Assembly: GCF_017309075.1 (NCBI RefSeq)
Contig: NZ_JAEMGS010000006.1
Location: 124,001-188,000 of the forward strand
Reading direction: 5' to 3'
Length of the DNA: 64,000 bases
Origin: Motiliproteus sp. SC1-56
Lineage (GTDB): Bacteria; Pseudomonadota; Gammaproteobacteria; Pseudomonadales; Balneatricaceae
Each line of letters starts with the position of its first letter. The first letter of the stretch is position 1. A program made the position numbers and the translations under genes. The notes under the pieces are model-generated. The model worked only from the letters and a program-made list of their open reading frames with translations, ran no database searches and was not told where the DNA came from. This document shows, piece after piece, positions 52,747 to 62,251 of the stretch.

Positions 52747-52873
52747 CGAACAAATGCAGGGTTTCATTTAAACAGCTGATTGATTACTTGAGCGGCCTCT
52801 GACTCGTTAACGGCCATGCCTCGTTTTTGTGCATAAGAGAACCCCGCCGCTGGTGCCATTGCCGTTCTCAGCA

Positions 52874-52902
52874 CAAAAAAAGGGCGGGTAAAACCCGCCC
52901 TT
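52874..52902 (-). terminator. Intrinsic terminator of aceA
   Basis: A 10-base perfect inverted repeat (core GGGCGGGT/ACCCGCCC, loop AAA) followed on the minus strand by a run of eight U, 24 bases past the aceA stop. Confidence 0.9.
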
Positions 52903-52926
52903 GATCCCCTAGGGGTCATGCCTGAA

Positions 52927-54522
52927 TTAGAACTGATTCATGGTGTTGTCCTTGCCGCCAGCCTTGAGCGCGGCGTCACCGGCAAAGTACTCCTTGTGGT
53001 CATCACCCATGTCGGACCCGGCCATGTTCTGGTGCTTGACGCAGGCAATCCCCTGGCGGATCTCTTTGCGTTGCACCCCTTCAACGTAACCGAGCATACC
53101 GGCTTCACCGAAGTACTCTTTGGCCAGGTTGTCGGTAGACAGGGCCGCAGTGTGGTAGGTGGGCAGCGTGATCAGGTGGTGGAAGATACCGGCTTCGCGG
53201 GCCGCATCGGCCTGGAAGGTACGGATCTTGTCGTCCGCCGTCTGGGCCAGCTCGCTGTCGTCGTATTCGACGCTCATCAGGTTGGCGCGATCGTAGCCGG
53301 AGACATCCTTACCCGCTTCCTGCCAGGCGTCGAATACCTGCTGCCGGAAGTTGAGGGTCCAGTTGAATGAAGGGCTGTTGTTGTAAACCAGCTTGGCGTT
53401 GGGAACCACTTCACGGATCCGGTTGACCATGCCGCCGATCTGACCCACGTGGGGTTTCTCGGTCTCGATCCAGAGCAGGTCGGCGCCGTTCTGCAGCGAG
53501 GTGATGCAGTCCAGCACGCAGCGGTCCTCACCGGTCCCCTTCTTGAACTGGAACAGACCGCTTTGCAGACGCTTGGGCTTGAGCAACTTGCCGTTGGCCT
53601 TGACCAGCACGTCACCGTTTTCAATCTCATCGGCGCTGTTGATGTAGTCGCCGTCCAGGAAGCTGTTGTACTTGTCGCCCAGATCGCCCGGCTCATTGGT
53701 GACCGCGATCTGCTTGGTCAGACCGGCCCCCAGGGAGTCGGTGCGGGCCACGATGACACCGTCATCCACGCCCAGCTCCAGGAAGGCGTAGCGAACGGCG
53801 CGGATCTTGGCCAGGAAGTCGGCGTGGGGCACCGTCACCTTGCCGTCCTGGTGGCCGCATTGCTTCTCGTCAGACACCTGATTTTCAATCTGGATGGCGC
53901 AGGCACCAGCTTCGATCATCTTCTTGGCCAGCAGGTAGGTCGCTTCCTCGTTCCCGAAACCCGCGTCAATGTCGGCGATGATCGGCACCACGTGGGTTTC
54001 AAAATTGTCGATCTTGGCCTGAACCGCCTGCTCCTTGGCGGTGTCGCCGGCCTCACGGGCCGCGTCCAGCTCCCGGAACAGCCCACCCAGCTCACGGGCG
54101 TCGGCCTGGCGGAGGAAGGTGTACAGTTCCTCGATCAGCGCCGGCACGGAAGTTTTCTCGTGCATGGACTGATCGGGCAACGGGCCGAACTCGGAACGCA
54201 GGGCGGCAATCATCCAACCGGAAAGGTACAGGTACTTCTTCTTGGTATTGCCAAAGTGCTTCTTGATGGCGATCAGCTTCTGCTGACCGATAAAGCCGTG
54301 CCAGCAGCCCAGGGACTGGGTGTACTGAGAGCTGTCAGCGTCATACTCGGCCATGTCCTGGCGCATGATCTTGGCAGTGTAACGAGCCACGTCCAGGCCG
54401 GTTTTGAACCGGTTCTGCAAGCGCATCCGCGCCGCGTACTCGGGGTTAATGTCCTTCCAGGCGCTGCCGGCGGCTTCGCGCAGGGTGGCAATGGTGTCCA
54501 TCTCTTGGTTGAAGTTTGACAT
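52927..54522 (-). CDS. aceA: Isocitrate lyase, long (531-residue) type
   Basis: A 531-residue isocitrate lyase that cleaves isocitrate to glyoxylate and succinate. The catalytic region is VSDEKQCGHQDGKVTVPH, with the cysteine in CGH as in the pseudomonad long-form enzymes; IADIDAGFGNEEATYLL and VARTDSLGAGLTKQI are further blocks. I chose ATG 54522 because it has a cagga ribosome binding site and gives the family length; the ATG seven codons upstream does not. Divergent from a LysR-type regulator and near glcB. Confidence 0.97.
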   Translation of the reverse strand: MSNFNQEMDTIATLREAAGSAWKDINPEYAARMRLQNRFKTGLDVARYTAKIMRQDMAEYDADSSQYTQSLGCWHGFIGQQKLIAIKKHFGNTKKKYLYLSGWMIAALRSEFGPLPDQSMHEKTSVPALIEELYTFLRQADARELGGLFRELDAAREAGDTAKEQAVQAKIDNFETHVVPIIADIDAGFGNEEATYLLAKKMIEAGACAIQIENQVSDEKQCGHQDGKVTVPHADFLAKIRAVRYAFLELGVDDGVIVARTDSLGAGLTKQIAVTNEPGDLGDKYNSFLDGDYINSADEIENGDVLVKANGKLLKPKRLQSGLFQFKKGTGEDRCVLDCITSLQNGADLLWIETEKPHVGQIGGMVNRIREVVPNAKLVYNNSPSFNWTLNFRQQVFDAWQEAGKDVSGYDRANLMSVEYDDSELAQTADDKIRTFQADAAREAGIFHHLITLPTYHTAALSTDNLAKEYFGEAGMLGYVEGVQRKEIRQGIACVKHQNMAGSDMGDDHKEYFAGDAALKAGGKDNTMNQF

Positions 54523-54593
54523 GGTCAAATCCTGCTCTTGCATGGTTTTCGGTTGCGTCCTTCGAGGTGAAAGGCGCCGCTTGATGTCCTGAA

Positions 54594-54665
54594 ATTCATC
54601 CTAATGAGGTTTTTAATATAAATACAATAAATGCTATCTATTTTTGCTATTCATCCTATGAATGA
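54594..54665. promoter_or_regulatory. Repeated operator-like motif between aceA and the LysR-type gene
   Basis: ATTCATCCTAATGA (54594-54607) and ATTCATCCTATGAATGA (54649-54665) share an 11-base core and are spaced 55 bases apart, about five helical turns. The second is a perfect ATTCAT-N3-ATGAAT palindrome of the T-N11-A type bound by LysR regulators. The AT-rich stretch between them probably holds the aceA promoter. Confidence 0.5.
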
Positions 54666-54815
54666 AAACAACTGCCGGGCGGGCCGACCTACCACGCTCC
54701 CTGCGGCCAGGTGCTACGAAGGTGACCCAGCGGACTTAACGGCTCCGGTCGACAGCGCCGGCCGGGACTGAGACAATTTGCTAAATCTATTGACTTGCTT
54801 AATGGCATTTCTGTT

Positions 54816-55763
54816 ATGAATATTGATCGCATTGACCTTAATCTGCTGGTCTACCTGGATGCGCTGCTGCGCGAGCGTAATGTCACCAAAGCCGCCAACC
54901 AGCTGGGGTTGAGCCAACCGGCCATGAGCAACGGACTGCGCCGGTTGCGCGACCTGTTCGGCGATCCGCTGCTGGTGAGGACCAGCGACGGCATGACCCC
55001 CACCGAGCGGGCCAACGAACTGCAGCCGCAGGTGCGCGATGTCCTGGCCCGTATTGAAAAAGCGGTGCAACCCAATACCCCATTTGACCCCAGCACCTCG
55101 GATCGCATCTTCCGTATCGTCTCCAGCGACTATTCTGAGTCGACGCTGATGCCGTCCCTGCTCAAGCGGCTGCGTAACGAGGCCCCGGACGTACGGCTTG
55201 ACCTGATGCCCCCCAGTGACGCCACCTTCGAGGATGTGGAGCAGGGCAAGATCGACATGGTGATCAACCGCTTCGACTCCATGCCCCAGTCCTTTCATCA
55301 GAAAACCGTCTGGAAGGACAGCTTTTCCTGCCTGATAAGCACCAAAAACCCGATTCTCGATCACTTCGACCTGGACTCCTACGCCGCCGCCAAGCACGTA
55401 TGGGTCAGTAAAACCGGCTGGGGGGTCGGGGTGGGCGTCAACCCGCACGATGTTCAGCGCCTGGGCTGGGTGGATGCCGCGCTGAACCGCCTCAACCGCA
55501 AGCGCCGCATCACCGTCTTTACCCGCCACTACCAGGCAGCCATGTTGCTGGCCGAACGCAAGGACCTGATCGTGACCCTACCCAGCAAGGCGGCGCGGAT
55601 GATGCGCAACAACCCCAATATCGTCATCAAGTCGCCCCCCTTCGACATTCCACCCTTCGAGCTGAAAATGGCCTGGAGCCCCTTGCTTCAACACAGCCCC
55701 GCCCACCGCTGGATGCGCCAGCTGGTCATGGAGGTGGCGCAGCAGGTGGACGAAACCTCCTAG
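54816..55763 (+). CDS. LysR-family transcriptional regulator
   Basis: A 315-residue LysR-type regulator. The winged helix-turn-helix is at residues 5-65 (LNLLVYLDALLRERNVTKAANQLGLSQPAMSNGLRRLR), and the C-terminal half has the substrate-binding-protein-like effector fold (RIFRIVSSDYSESTLMP). Closest in pattern to the NodD/SyrM-like subset with the LVRTSDGMTPT wing. The ATG at 54816 gives the usual MNIDRIDLNLL start. Its position between aceA and glcB suggests control of the glyoxylate shunt, which is inference. Confidence 0.88.
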   Translation: MNIDRIDLNLLVYLDALLRERNVTKAANQLGLSQPAMSNGLRRLRDLFGDPLLVRTSDGMTPTERANELQPQVRDVLARIEKAVQPNTPFDPSTSDRIFRIVSSDYSESTLMPSLLKRLRNEAPDVRLDLMPPSDATFEDVEQGKIDMVINRFDSMPQSFHQKTVWKDSFSCLISTKNPILDHFDLDSYAAAKHVWVSKTGWGVGVGVNPHDVQRLGWVDAALNRLNRKRRITVFTRHYQAAMLLAERKDLIVTLPSKAARMMRNNPNIVIKSPPFDIPPFELKMAWSPLLQHSPAHRWMRQLVMEVAQQVDETS

Positions 55764-55910
55764 TATTCATTCAGAAAATACCGAGCATAAAAGCCATTAA
55801 TTAGATAAATCACCAAGAGCCCTTTAGGATAAGTGCAGGCCTTTGTCCATGAAGGCACCCATTGACAGCACCGGTGGTACGACCCCGGTTTGGTATCGAG
55901 GCAGCCATTT

Positions 55911-58073
55911 ATGACCGCACCCATTCATGTAGGAGGGCTCAAGGTCGCCCCTGAGCTTCACGACCTTATCGTCAACGAAGTGCTTCCCGGCACCGGTATC
56001 GAACCCGGTTCATACTGGAATGCACTGGCGTCCATCGTCAACGACCTGGCACCGAAAAACCGCCAGCTCCTGGCCAAACGGGACGACTTGCAGCAGCGCA
56101 TCGATGCCTGGCACCGGGAGCACGGCGCCGGCGACGTCAATGCTTACAAGGCGTTTCTGCAGGAGATCGGCTACCTGGTCCCGGAGGGGGAGGACTTCAC
56201 CATCGACACGCGTAATGTCGAGCCGGAAATCGCCCAACAGGCCGCCCCCCAGCTGGTGGTTCCGATCATGAACGCCCGCTTCGCCCTCAACGCCGCCAAC
56301 GCGCGCTGGGGCAGTCTCTACGACGCCCTGTACGGCACCGATGTGCTCCCTGAAACCGGCGGGGCCGAAAAGGGTACCGCCTTCAACCCGGTGCGCGGCG
56401 CCAAGGTCATTGCCTATGGGCGCCAATTGCTGGATGAAATCGCGCCTCTAAGTGAGGGTTCCCACGCTGACGCCACCTCTTACAGCGTCCAGGCCGGCGC
56501 GTTACACGTTCGCCTGAACACCGGCGCCGAGAGCACGCTGCAAACCCCCTCCCGGTTTGTCGGTTTCCAGGGCGAGCCCTCCAGTCCCCAGGCGGTGTTG
56601 CTCAAACACAACAATCTCCACCTCGAAATTCAGATCGATCCCCAGCACCCAATCGGTAAAACCGATGCAGCCGGGATCAAGGATGTGCTGGTGGAAGCGG
56701 CGGTAACCACCATCATGGACTGCGAAGACTCGGTCGCCGCAGTGGATGCCGAAGACAAGGCGCTGGCGTACCGCAACTGGCTGGGGCTGATGAAAGGGAC
56801 CCTGGAGGAGTCGCTGGAAAAAGGCGGCAAGACGCTGCTGCGACGGCTCAACCCGGACCGCGAGTACCAGCAGCCCCAGGGCGGCACCCTGACTCTCAAA
56901 GGGCGCTCCATGCTGTTCGTGCGCAACGTCGGCCACCTGATGACCAACCCGGCGATTATCGACGCCGAGGGCAATGAAATTCCCGAAGGGATCATGGACG
57001 CCATGGTCACCGCCACCATCGCGCTGCATGACCTCAAGGGCAACGGCCCCTTCCGGAACTCCACGGCGCAAAGCATCAACATCGTCAAACCCAAGATGCA
57101 CGGCCCCGAGGAAGTCGCTTTCACCGTGGAGCTCTTCTCCCGGGTAGAAGATGCCCTGGATCTTCCGCGCAACACCCTGAAAGTGGGCATCATGGACGAG
57201 GAGCGCCGCACCTCCGTCAACCTCAAGGAGTGCATCCGCGCTGCCCGGGAGCGGGTGGTGTTTATCAACACCGGCTTTCTGGACCGTACCGGTGACGAGA
57301 TTCACACCAGCATGGAGGCGGGCCCCTTTGCACCCAAGGGCGACCTGAAATCCCTGCCCTGGATAGCGGCCTATGAAGACCAGAATGTCGACCTGGGGCT
57401 GGCCTGCGGCCTGCCGGGCAAGGCGCAGATCGGCAAGGGAATGTGGCCCATGCCCGACAAGATGGCCGACATGATGGAGGCCAAAATCGGCCACCCGCAG
57501 GCGGGCGCCAACACCGCCTGGGTCCCCTCGCCCACCGCGGCGGTGCTGCACGCCCTGCACTACCACAAGGTGGACGTTCCCTCCCGCCAGGAAGCGCTCA
57601 AACAGCGCGCACGGGCCAGTGTCGATGATATCCTCACCATCCCCCTGCTGGGCGATCGCACGCTGAGCGAACAAGAGATCCAGCGGGAGCTGGACAACAA
57701 TGCCCAGGGGATTCTCGGCTACGTGGTGCGCTGGGTTGATCTGGGCGTGGGCTGCTCCAAAGTACCGGATATCAACGACGTCGGGCTAATGGAAGATCGC
57801 GCCACCCTGCGCATTTCCAGCCAGCACATCGCCAACTGGCTGCGCCATGGAATTTGCAGCGAGGAGCAGGTGATGGCGACCCTTAAGCGAATGGCCGCCG
57901 TGGTGGACGCGCAGAACGCCGGGGATCCCGCCTACCGCAACATGGCCCCCGGGTTCGACGGCATCGCCTTTCAGGCCGCTTGCGACCTGATTTTTAAAGG
58001 CTGCGAACAGCCCAGCGGCTACACCGAGCCGCTGCTTCACGCCCACCGCCAGGCGGTGAAGGCAGGCCAGTGA
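55911..58073 (+). CDS. glcB: Malate synthase G
   Basis: A 720-residue malate synthase G condensing acetyl-CoA and glyoxylate. N-terminal [22 protein letters not shown], the catalytic [12 protein letters not shown] and [16 protein letters not shown] regions, and [19 protein letters not shown] are characteristic. Start ATG 55911 follows a gaggcag site. It shares the locus with aceA and the LysR-type gene, completing the glyoxylate shunt; a strong terminator follows. Confidence 0.97.
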   Translation: MTAPIHVGGLKVAPELHDLIVNEVLPGTGIEPGSYWNALASIVNDLAPKNRQLLAKRDDLQQRIDAWHREHGAGDVNAYKAFLQEIGYLVPEGEDFTIDTRNVEPEIAQQAAPQLVVPIMNARFALNAANARWGSLYDALYGTDVLPETGGAEKGTAFNPVRGAKVIAYGRQLLDEIAPLSEGSHADATSYSVQAGALHVRLNTGAESTLQTPSRFVGFQGEPSSPQAVLLKHNNLHLEIQIDPQHPIGKTDAAGIKDVLVEAAVTTIMDCEDSVAAVDAEDKALAYRNWLGLMKGTLEESLEKGGKTLLRRLNPDREYQQPQGGTLTLKGRSMLFVRNVGHLMTNPAIIDAEGNEIPEGIMDAMVTATIALHDLKGNGPFRNSTAQSINIVKPKMHGPEEVAFTVELFSRVEDALDLPRNTLKVGIMDEERRTSVNLKECIRAARERVVFINTGFLDRTGDEIHTSMEAGPFAPKGDLKSLPWIAAYEDQNVDLGLACGLPGKAQIGKGMWPMPDKMADMMEAKIGHPQAGANTAWVPSPTAAVLHALHYHKVDVPSRQEALKQRARASVDDILTIPLLGDRTLSEQEIQRELDNNAQGILGYVVRWVDLGVGCSKVPDINDVGLMEDRATLRISSQHIANWLRHGICSEEQVMATLKRMAAVVDAQNAGDPAYRNMAPGFDGIAFQAACDLIFKGCEQPSGYTEPLLHAHRQAVKAGQ

Positions 58074-58116
58074 AGGTCGGGGCTTACCTGCAAAAAAAAC
58101 GTTAAAAGCCACGACT

Positions 58117-58146
58117 AAAAAAGGAGCCCTCGAGGCTCCTTTTTTT
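58117..58146 (+). terminator. Intrinsic terminator of glcB
   Basis: A 12-base perfect inverted repeat (core GGAGCC/GGCTCC, loop CTCGA) with A-run and T7, about 44 bases past the glcB stop. It could also serve the convergent cytochrome gene. Confidence 0.9.
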
Positions 58147-58166
58147 ATGCCCCGGGAGGCTCTTTC

Positions 58167-58571
58167 CTAATCTTGCAAGGTTTTGAGAAAGTCGATCAGC
58201 TCAGCCCGGGTTTCGGGATCGGCGATGGGGGTCATACTTTTCTTAGTCCCCGGCACGTAGGCGGTGGGGTTTTCAAAATACTTGTCCAACGCCTCCTCGG
58301 TCCAAGTCCCGCCCTTGGTTTTAAGAGCCGTGGAATACCCGAACCAGTCGTGACGCGCTTTTTCGGCCCCCACGATGCCCCACAGGTTCGGCGCACTGCG
58401 AAACGGGCCGTTCTTCTCCAGGCTGTGGCAGACTACGCACTGGGGCGCCTCCTTTTTGCCAAACGGCTCCTTCGGCAGAGCACTGTCGGCCACCCCGAAC
58501 CCGGCAGCCCCGAGCCAACCGGCAACACACAGAGCGCTCCCCATCCCTCTGGTCAAATTTCTGTTTTTCAT
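58167..58571 (-). CDS. Class I c-type cytochrome
   Basis: A 134-residue periplasmic monohaem cytochrome. A signal peptide (CVAGWLGAAGFGVADS region) precedes CVVCH at residues 45-49, the haem-attachment motif; the axial methionine is probably in KKSMTPIAD. PNLWGIVGAEKARHDWFGYS and ELIDFLKTL fit the c550/c2-like class. It is convergent with glcB and divergent from the response-regulator gene; the partner oxidase or reductase is not in the window. Confidence 0.93.
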   Translation of the reverse strand: MKNRNLTRGMGSALCVAGWLGAAGFGVADSALPKEPFGKKEAPQCVVCHSLEKNGPFRSAPNLWGIVGAEKARHDWFGYSTALKTKGGTWTEEALDKYFENPTAYVPGTKKSMTPIADPETRAELIDFLKTLQD

Positions 58572-58901
58572 CCACTTCTCCTGAAAGTTAATCGCACCGA
58601 AACGCCACCGACCTCACCCTGGCTATCAGCATAGCGCATCGCCCGTGAGCCCCTCCAAATCGCCGGCCGAGCGCGTCTTGGGCACGCGACATCCTCCCGG
58701 CCTGGTAACGTTACAGTCTGGCGCCGACAGGCTGCTTCAGACTGCCCCCAGGGAACGCGACTATGACGGACGCGGGCACCGCTCCAATAAGTTGCCACTG
58801 CCCGTGGGCTCTCTTATATTTGAGGCTAGGAATGTCAATCTGCGGTGCCTGCAGAGCTCGTTGTCGAGGTCGCCGCCCGGGTCAGGGAGACCGCGCGGAT
58901 C
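58572..58901. other. Divergent noncoding region between the cytochrome and the response regulator
   Basis: About 330 bases. Small open frames here lack ribosome binding sites and family resemblance. It should hold promoters in both directions, but I could not assign elements with confidence; TATATT at 58816-58821 is the best plus-strand -10 candidate. Confidence 0.4.
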
Positions 58902-61139
58902 ATGGCGACCAGTCAGCACACGGACGAGCTTATCCACTGGGCAGAGGAGTCTAAAGTCCAAGGTCCGGTGTCGCCAGACCTTCCCCCCTGGCGCGTTCTG
59001 ATCGTCGATGACGATCAAGACGTGCATCAGGCAACCGAGTTCGCCCTCAAGCACCAGCTGATCCAAGGGCGTGCCCTGCATTTTCTCAATGCCCACTCCG
59101 CCGCCGAAGCCCAGCACCTGCTCCGTCAAGAGCCGGACATCGCTGTGGTGTTGCTGGATGTGGTGATGGAGTCCGAGCATGCCGGCCTCGAACTGGTACG
59201 GACCATCCGCGAGGAGTTGGGCCTTGAAGCCGTGCGCATCGTCCTGCGAACCGGCCAACCTGGCTACGCGCCGGAAATGGAAGCGATCCGCGATTACGAT
59301 ATAAACGACTACAAGACCAAGACCGAGCTCACCCGCAACCGCCTCTACAGTGTTCTGACCACGGCCATCCGTTCCTACCGGCAAATTCAGGCACTCAACA
59401 GCCAGCGCGCGGGGCTGAGCCAGCTTGCCGAAAGCAGCAACCGCCTGCTGCAGCAAGACACCCTCGAAGCCTTCTTCCAGCAGACCGTCACAGAGGCGGC
59501 GTCCCTCTTCGCCTCACCGCTGCAGGCCGCGCTCTGCGCCCGCGCATCGCCGCCGGTAAATGGCGAGCCACCACGGCTACTGGCCGCGACGCCCGGGCTC
59601 CTGGCCGCCACCGACGGATCGTTTTCAACCCTCCCTGGCAATGTCCGCGAGCCGCTTCAAGCCTGCCTCAGCCAGCGTAGCCACCAGCAAAAAACGGATA
59701 CGCTGGCCCTGTATGTCCGGGGACCGGAGAGCGCCCCCCTGGGCCTCCTTGTGCAGGCCGAGCAGGCGCTGACTCGCGACCAGCTTAACCTGCTGCATCT
59801 GTTCGCCGCCCAGGTCGCCACCTGCTTTGAAAACCTCACCCTGCTCAAACGACTGCGCCGGTCGGCGTTCACCGATCCGTTGCTGGACATTCCCAACCGT
59901 TCCAGCCTGATCGTTAGCATCAATGAGAAGGCCCGCCAGGATGGGCTTGAAGGCTGGGTGCTGGCACTGCTGGATATCGACCAGTTTGCCGTCGTCAACC
60001 ACGTGCTGGGTTACCGTACCGGGGATCAGTTGCTTCACGCCGTCGCCCGACGCCTGCAACAGCAGTTCCCGGCGCCGGCGCTCGTCGCACGCCTCGGCTC
60101 CGATACCTTTGGCCTGCTGGGCCCCAAGGAGCACATCTCGCTGCCCACCCTTCAGCGTTGCTTTCGTAATGCCTTCAACGTCAACGAACAGGCTCACCGC
60201 CTGAGCGCCAGTTTCGGCCTGGTGCGTCTGGACGGGGTCGCGGGCCAGGGGGAAGAGGCCCTTCGCAGCGCCCACATCGCGCTCAAGCGAGTGCAGGAGC
60301 GCGACCGCGGCCAGGGTCTCTACTATCACGAAACCATGGCTTCTGAGATCCGCAGCCGGGTATCCCTGGTTGAAGAGCTGCGCAAGGCAATGGCCGACAA
60401 CCGGCTTTGTCTCACTTACCAGCCGCAGCTCTCGCTTATCAGCGGCCGCCCCATCGGGGTTGAAGCGCTGATCCGCTGGCCGGGAGAGCACGGCGACCCC
60501 ATCCCCCCCTCCGTTTTTATTCCCCTGGCCGAAAAGGCCGGGTTAATCATCGAGCTCGGGGAGTGGGTGCTGCGCGAAGCCTGCCATGCCCAGCGTGAAC
60601 TGGCCGCCGCCGGTCATGGCGACCTCCGCATGGGGGTCAACGTCTCGGTAAAACAGTTCGAGCATCCCGATTTCATTGCCATGCTGGACCGGGTCCTGTC
60701 TGATACCGGCATCGACCCGGCACACCTGGAGCTGGAGATTACCGAGTCGGTGGCAGCGCTCGACCCGGAACGCCTGACCCAGCTGCTCACCAACCTGAAA
60801 GCCCGGGGGCTGAGCCTTGCCATCGATGACTTCGGCACCGGTTTCTCCTCCCTGAGTTATCTGCACCGGCTGCCGATCGACCGCCTGAAGGTCGATCGCA
60901 GCTTTATCCAGCAGCTGGGGCAGGACGGTGACCGCGGCGAGATTGCCCGCGTGGTGATCTCTCTGGGTAAGACGCTGCAGCTGGTCCTTATTGCCGAGGG
61001 GGTCGAACGGGCGAACCAGGCAGAGTTTCTGAGAGAACTGGGATGTGATGAGGTGCAGGGTTTTTACTTTGCCCGCCCCATGAAGCGGGCGCACCTTCAA
61101 CACTGGCTGCAGGAACACCCCCTCGGAGTGTCGCATTGA
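58902..61139 (+). CDS. Response regulator REC-DUF3369-GGDEF(degenerate)-EAL
   Basis: A 745-residue soluble protein. A receiver domain (about 30-150) has DDD acid cluster, phospho-acceptor Asp86 (VVLLDVVM) and the DYKTKTEL lysine. A DUF3369-type region follows (about 155-320). The GGDEF-like domain (about 325-480) reads GSDTF at residues 399-403 and lacks an I-site, so it should not make c-di-GMP. The EAL domain has E521-A-L, DDFGTG, LKVDRSF and AEGVE intact, so c-di-GMP hydrolysis controlled by phosphorylation is likely. ATG 58902 is preferred over GTG 58845. It overlaps the next gene by 4 bases (TTGA). Confidence 0.92.
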   Translation: MATSQHTDELIHWAEESKVQGPVSPDLPPWRVLIVDDDQDVHQATEFALKHQLIQGRALHFLNAHSAAEAQHLLRQEPDIAVVLLDVVMESEHAGLELVRTIREELGLEAVRIVLRTGQPGYAPEMEAIRDYDINDYKTKTELTRNRLYSVLTTAIRSYRQIQALNSQRAGLSQLAESSNRLLQQDTLEAFFQQTVTEAASLFASPLQAALCARASPPVNGEPPRLLAATPGLLAATDGSFSTLPGNVREPLQACLSQRSHQQKTDTLALYVRGPESAPLGLLVQAEQALTRDQLNLLHLFAAQVATCFENLTLLKRLRRSAFTDPLLDIPNRSSLIVSINEKARQDGLEGWVLALLDIDQFAVVNHVLGYRTGDQLLHAVARRLQQQFPAPALVARLGSDTFGLLGPKEHISLPTLQRCFRNAFNVNEQAHRLSASFGLVRLDGVAGQGEEALRSAHIALKRVQERDRGQGLYYHETMASEIRSRVSLVEELRKAMADNRLCLTYQPQLSLISGRPIGVEALIRWPGEHGDPIPPSVFIPLAEKAGLIIELGEWVLREACHAQRELAAAGHGDLRMGVNVSVKQFEHPDFIAMLDRVLSDTGIDPAHLELEITESVAALDPERLTQLLTNLKARGLSLAIDDFGTGFSSLSYLHRLPIDRLKVDRSFIQQLGQDGDRGEIARVVISLGKTLQLVLIAEGVERANQAEFLRELGCDEVQGFYFARPMKRAHLQHWLQEHPLGVSH

Positions 61140-62248
61140 ACAGGACATGGCCAAGGCTTCTGGTGCTGCTGATGCAGCTAGGGCTGGTGGCCAGCTGCGC
61201 TCAACCAGAGCCCGTCCAACTTGGGTTTATCGGCGAGTTATCCGGTCGCGGGGCGGACATGGGGCTTGAGGCACGGAACGGGGCCGTGCTGGCGGTGGAG
61301 GAGCAGAATCAGACCGGCGGTGTGGACGGGCGCTCCCTCAACTTGCTGATCGAGGATGACGGCCGCCATCCCGAGACGGCGCGGCAAGCCTTTAACCGCT
61401 TGCGGAGCAAAGGGGTGGTTGCCATCCTCGGCCCGACCAGCAGCGCCATCGCCCGGGTTCTGGTCCCCCAGGCCAACGAAACAGCACTCCTGCTGATGGG
61501 CATCACCGTGGCTCCAAACGAACTGACCGAAGCCGATGACTACTTCTTTTCCGCCCTCTCCTCCACCAAGATCTATGCCCGACGGAACGCCCAATACGTC
61601 TTGCAACACCTTAACGCCCGACGGCTGAGCATTGCCTATGACCGGGGTGAGCAGGCATTCACGCGCAGCTGGACCGAGGATTTTTCCCGCCACATCGCCG
61701 ATCAGGGCGGTGAGGTGTTGACGACTGTCCCCTTTGACTCCTCCAACGCCACCGGCTTCAGCAATGTCGCCCGCCAGCTCCTTACCCCACGACCGGATGG
61801 GGTTGTGCTGGTCGCCAAATCGGTGGATACCGCGCTGCTGGCCAAGTCGCTGCGCACCCTCAACCCGGACATCCCCATCTCCACCACGGAATGGGGCGGC
61901 ACCGAGCGCCTGATCAAACTGGGCGGACGCTATGTGGAGGGTATGCTGGTGGCCCAGCTCTTACAACGCGATAGCAGCGCCCCCTATTTCCTGGCATTTC
62001 AGGAAGCCTACCGGGAACGATTCGGCGATTTACCCGGGTTTGCCGCCACCACCGGCTACAACGCGACGCGGGTGTTGATCGAGGGGCTCAAAGCCCGCCG
62101 CTCCGGTGAGCACCTCAAAGATACCCTGCTGCGAATTGGCACCTTTCGCGGCCTGCAGGCCCCCCTGGCATTCGACCGTTTCGGCAATGCCACCACCAAA
62201 AGCTACCCCACCCTGGTCCGCCAGGGCCGGTTCGTACCGCTGGAATAA
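61136..62248 (+). CDS. Periplasmic branched-chain-type ligand-binding lipoprotein
   Basis: A 370-residue type I periplasmic binding protein (Leu/Ile/Val family). A lipobox VASC at residues 18-21 predicts a lipid-anchored N-terminus. LGFIGELSGRGADMGLEARNGAVLAVEEQN and ILGPTSSAIARVLVPQANE are typical ligand-cleft segments. No ABC permease or ATPase lies nearby; instead it is flanked by signalling genes, so it probably senses a ligand rather than feeding an importer. Start is TTG 61136 with a ggag site, overlapping the previous stop. Confidence 0.88.
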   Translation: MNRTWPRLLVLLMQLGLVASCAQPEPVQLGFIGELSGRGADMGLEARNGAVLAVEEQNQTGGVDGRSLNLLIEDDGRHPETARQAFNRLRSKGVVAILGPTSSAIARVLVPQANETALLLMGITVAPNELTEADDYFFSALSSTKIYARRNAQYVLQHLNARRLSIAYDRGEQAFTRSWTEDFSRHIADQGGEVLTTVPFDSSNATGFSNVARQLLTPRPDGVVLVAKSVDTALLAKSLRTLNPDIPISTTEWGGTERLIKLGGRYVEGMLVAQLLQRDSSAPYFLAFQEAYRERFGDLPGFAATTGYNATRVLIEGLKARRSGEHLKDTLLRIGTFRGLQAPLAFDRFGNATTKSYPTLVRQGRFVPLE

Positions 62249-62251
62249 CCC

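Larger units (their letters stand above)
52550..52873. other. Noncoding region with DnaA-box and IHF-like sites
   Basis: About 320 bases without a gene between the MFS stop and the aceA terminator. It contains a 9-base inverted repeat around a DnaA box (52612-52646), an IHF-consensus match (52734-52746), a 9-base inverted repeat ATTGATTAA/TTAATCAAT with a 28-base spacer, an AT-rich middle, and a second DnaA-box match TGTGCATAA (52828-52836). Confidence 0.7.

Noticed and set aside
56502-57674. A 390-codon minus-strand frame opposite glcB
   Set aside because: Antisense shadow of malate synthase G with no family resemblance.
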